Shown here piece by piece: positions 26,125-27,415 of a stretch of DNA of 27,415 nucleotides (position 1 is the stretch's first letter; every line of letters begins with the position of its first letter). Below the pieces are notes generated by a model. The model saw nothing but the letters and a program-made list of their open reading frames with translations, was not told the origin of the DNA and made no database searches. The stretch comes from a virus. Made by a program: the position numbers and the translations under genes. Location: positions 1 through 27,415 of the IMG/VR virus record IMGVR_UViG_3300020468_000060. One strand, written 5' to 3'.

Positions 26125-26551
26125 CCCAAACCCAATCAATAAAGATACATCAGGTCTTGACCAAGTATTTGATACTATGGAAGGAGCAACTACACCAAAA
26201 GTAGTCTCTGATAAAAACAAACTTCACTTATCAAAAGGTGAAGATGTTGATAAAGACTATGATTATGCAAGAGGGAACTTGTACTCTTTAATTGACAAAG
26301 GACAAGAAGCAGTCAATGGTGCTCTTGACCTTGCTATGTCATCTGATCATCCACGTGCTTATGAAGTTGCAGGACAACTAATCAAACATGTAGGTGATGT
26401 CGCTGATAAATTAATGGCACTTCAGAAAGATAAGAAAGCTATCAAAGACGAAGGACCTAAAAAAGTAGTAACTAACAATTCGTTATTTGTTGGCAGTACT
26501 GCTGATCTTCAGAAAATGCTCAAAGAAGCAAGTAAGAAGAAAGATAAATAA
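26117..26551 (+). CDS. gp16: Small terminase subunit gp16
   Basis: 144 residues when started at the ATG at 26117, which overlaps the gp15 stop by eight bases; an in-frame ATG at 26081 lies inside gp15 and would add 12 residues with no family support. Matches cyanophage gp16: acidic N-terminus, then DKDYDYARGNLYSLIDKGQEA, a helical region (LDLAMSSDHPRAYEVAGQLI), and a Lys-rich C-terminal tail. Small terminase subunits recognise DNA and stimulate the large terminase during packaging. T4 gp16 is about 164 residues. Position after gp15 agrees with T4 order. Confidence 0.88.
   Translation: MNNPNPINKDTSGLDQVFDTMEGATTPKVVSDKNKLHLSKGEDVDKDYDYARGNLYSLIDKGQEAVNGALDLAMSSDHPRAYEVAGQLIKHVGDVADKLMALQKDKKAIKDEGPKKVVTNNSLFVGSTADLQKMLKEASKKKDK
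26543..26550 (+). promoter_or_regulatory. Probable T4-type late promoter (GATAAATA)
   Basis: GATAAATA matches the T4 late consensus TATAAATA at seven of eight positions, overlaps the gp16 stop (TAA 26549-26551) and ends 24 bases before the next ATG at 26575. A purine-rich AAAGGAAG follows, a plausible ribosome binding site. Confidence 0.5.
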
Positions 26552-26574
26552 CAAAGTAAAGGAAGTATTCTATC

Positions 26575-26832
26575 ATGGTAATCAAATTATTAGCAGCTGA
26601 AGCGGATCTATCCTCTGCATCTAATGTCGGTAATGCAACTCTTGTTCGTTTATATAATGGACATAGTGCTGCGTTAGTAGTTACAAGGAAGAACTCTGGT
26701 GGTACAACCATTGGTAGTATGACAGTTCTAAATGGTGCAGTAGAAGTATTTGAAAAAGTTGCAACAGATACACTGTCTGTAGCATCTAACGGTAGTTCAG
26801 TTAAGGTAGCAAAAATAGCATTCTCAAAATAA
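26575..26832 (+). CDS. Small conserved-looking phage protein (85 aa)
   Basis: A compact beta-rich protein: MVIKLLAAEADLSSASNVGN, then a strand-turn series (VRLYNGHSAAL, VVTRKNSGGTTIGSMTV, VFEKVATDTLSVAS, VKVAKIAFSK). It resembles small cyanophage proteins I have seen in virion or neck regions, with no known function. It follows gp16 by 23 bases with its own candidate late promoter and ribosome binding site. The stop overlaps the next ATG by one base (TAATG), implying coupling. Confidence 0.65.
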   Translation: MVIKLLAAEADLSSASNVGNATLVRLYNGHSAALVVTRKNSGGTTIGSMTVLNGAVEVFEKVATDTLSVASNGSSVKVAKIAFSK

Positions 26833-27415
26833 TGGCAACACGCATACCAACAATGTACGGAAGATACTATGTTATCTCTCTAGTATGGAGAGGTAAGCAG
26901 TTTACTGTTCCAGTGTATAGAGCAAGTCTTTCAAAAATGCAAAGACCTCAAGCACAAAAAATTGTAGATGGTATGTATCCTGGCAGTAGAGTTTTAGCAT
27001 ACCACGAGTCAGATGCTACAGATGATGCTGTCATCATGGTGAAAGAGGGTAAAGAGAAATGTGGTGAGGGAGAATATTACTGTAACGATTGTCAGAAATG
27101 TAAACCAATACCAGCTGGTCATCACGTAATGCCAGATGGTACATTGATGAAAGGTAAGAAACATAGTGTGGACGAAGGTAAAAAGATAAAGAAGAAAGAA
27201 AAGTCAGTTCAACACGCAACGGATGTTCCTAACTTTCCACAAGATCAGGTAAGTGAGGGTGCAGCATGGACAAAGAAAGCAGGAAAAAATAAAGAAGGTG
27301 GTTTAAATGAGAAGGGGAGAAAGTCTTACGAAAGAGATAATCCTGGTTCTGACTTAAAAGCACCAAGCAAGAAGAAAGGTAATAAGCGAAGAGCAAGTTT
27401 CTGTGCTAGAATGAA
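26832..27415 (+). CDS. Cys-rich phage protein with DUF6321-type C-terminus, 3' partial
   Basis: The reading frame runs open to the window end; 194 residues are visible. N-terminal part (MATRIPTMYGRYYVISLVWR...TVPVYRASLSKMQRPQAQKI) is mixed alpha/beta. A Cys cluster C77, C84, C87, C90 (CGEGEYYCNDCQKC) plus H97/H98 looks metal-binding, probably Zn. Then a Lys-rich linker and AWTKKAGKNKEGGLNEKGRKS followed by YERDNPGSDLKAP at about residues 145-177, a motif I recall from DUF6321-type phage proteins. No function is established. It continues the gp16 block. Confidence 0.6.
   Translation, partial: MATRIPTMYGRYYVISLVWRGKQFTVPVYRASLSKMQRPQAQKIVDGMYPGSRVLAYHESDATDDAVIMVKEGKEKCGEGEYYCNDCQKCKPIPAGHHVMPDGTLMKGKKHSVDEGKKIKKKEKSVQHATDVPNFPQDQVSEGAAWTKKAGKNKEGGLNEKGRKSYERDNPGSDLKAPSKKKGNKRRASFCARM

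Noticed and set aside
26081-26551. Longer 156-residue version of gp16
   Set aside because: The added 12 residues lie inside gp15; the ATG at 26117 fits known gp16 starts.

Overview
The window looks like the tail and neck part of the late structural region of a T4-like marine myovirus. A cyanophage of Prochlorococcus or Synechococcus (Kyanoviridae type) is most likely. Reasons: every recognisable gene is on the + strand and packed head to tail; the DNA is AT-rich; the right-hand third carries the T4 neck/tail-completion order gp13-gp14-gp15-gp16; and the giant fibre gene at the left has the mosaic style I know from cyanophage structural proteins. No host gene, integrase, transposase, tRNA, rRNA or CRISPR array was seen. 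The assignment rests on protein motifs read by eye, so another marine T4-like phage cannot be excluded.

Layout. (1) 1-9728: a 5'-truncated giant tail-fibre-like protein, at least 3241 residues, built from repeated modules. (2) 9736-12230: three probable adhesion or tail-tip genes: a glycine-rich protein, a small protein with a motif seen in tail-associated phage proteins, and a possible kelch-like propeller protein. (3) 12230-14088: a tiny coiled-coil protein and two unassigned helical proteins. (4) 14033-16524: two translationally overlapping enzyme genes, a peptidase-U32-like domain fused to a SAM methyltransferase and a 2-oxoglutarate/Fe(II) oxygenase-like protein. (5) 16549-17047: two small unassigned genes. 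(6) 17079-22967: a 1962-residue protein with a complete subtilisin-type catalytic triad, three cupredoxin-like domains, an Ig-like array and Fn3-like ends. (7) 22969-26551: gp13, gp14, gp15 and gp16. (8) 26575-27415: a small conserved-looking protein and the 5' part of a Cys-rich protein.

How they fit together. gp13/gp14 form the neck that joins head to tail, gp15 caps the tail tube and sheath, and gp16 is the small terminase subunit. The upstream genes occupy the place where T4 carries its baseplate-peripheral and fibre genes and probably make the host-contact apparatus. The most unusual part is the enzyme island at 14033-22967. It sits between adhesion genes and gp13 and brings together a likely Fe-S protein with a methyltransferase, an Fe(II) oxygenase and a protease with copper-type domains.

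Three sequences resembling the T4 late promoter (TATAAATA type) each overlap the stop codon of one gene and lie 21-28 bases before the next start (16549, 17079, 26575). This suggests that the long co-directional run is subdivided into late transcription units. There is no gene-free stretch over 300 bases.
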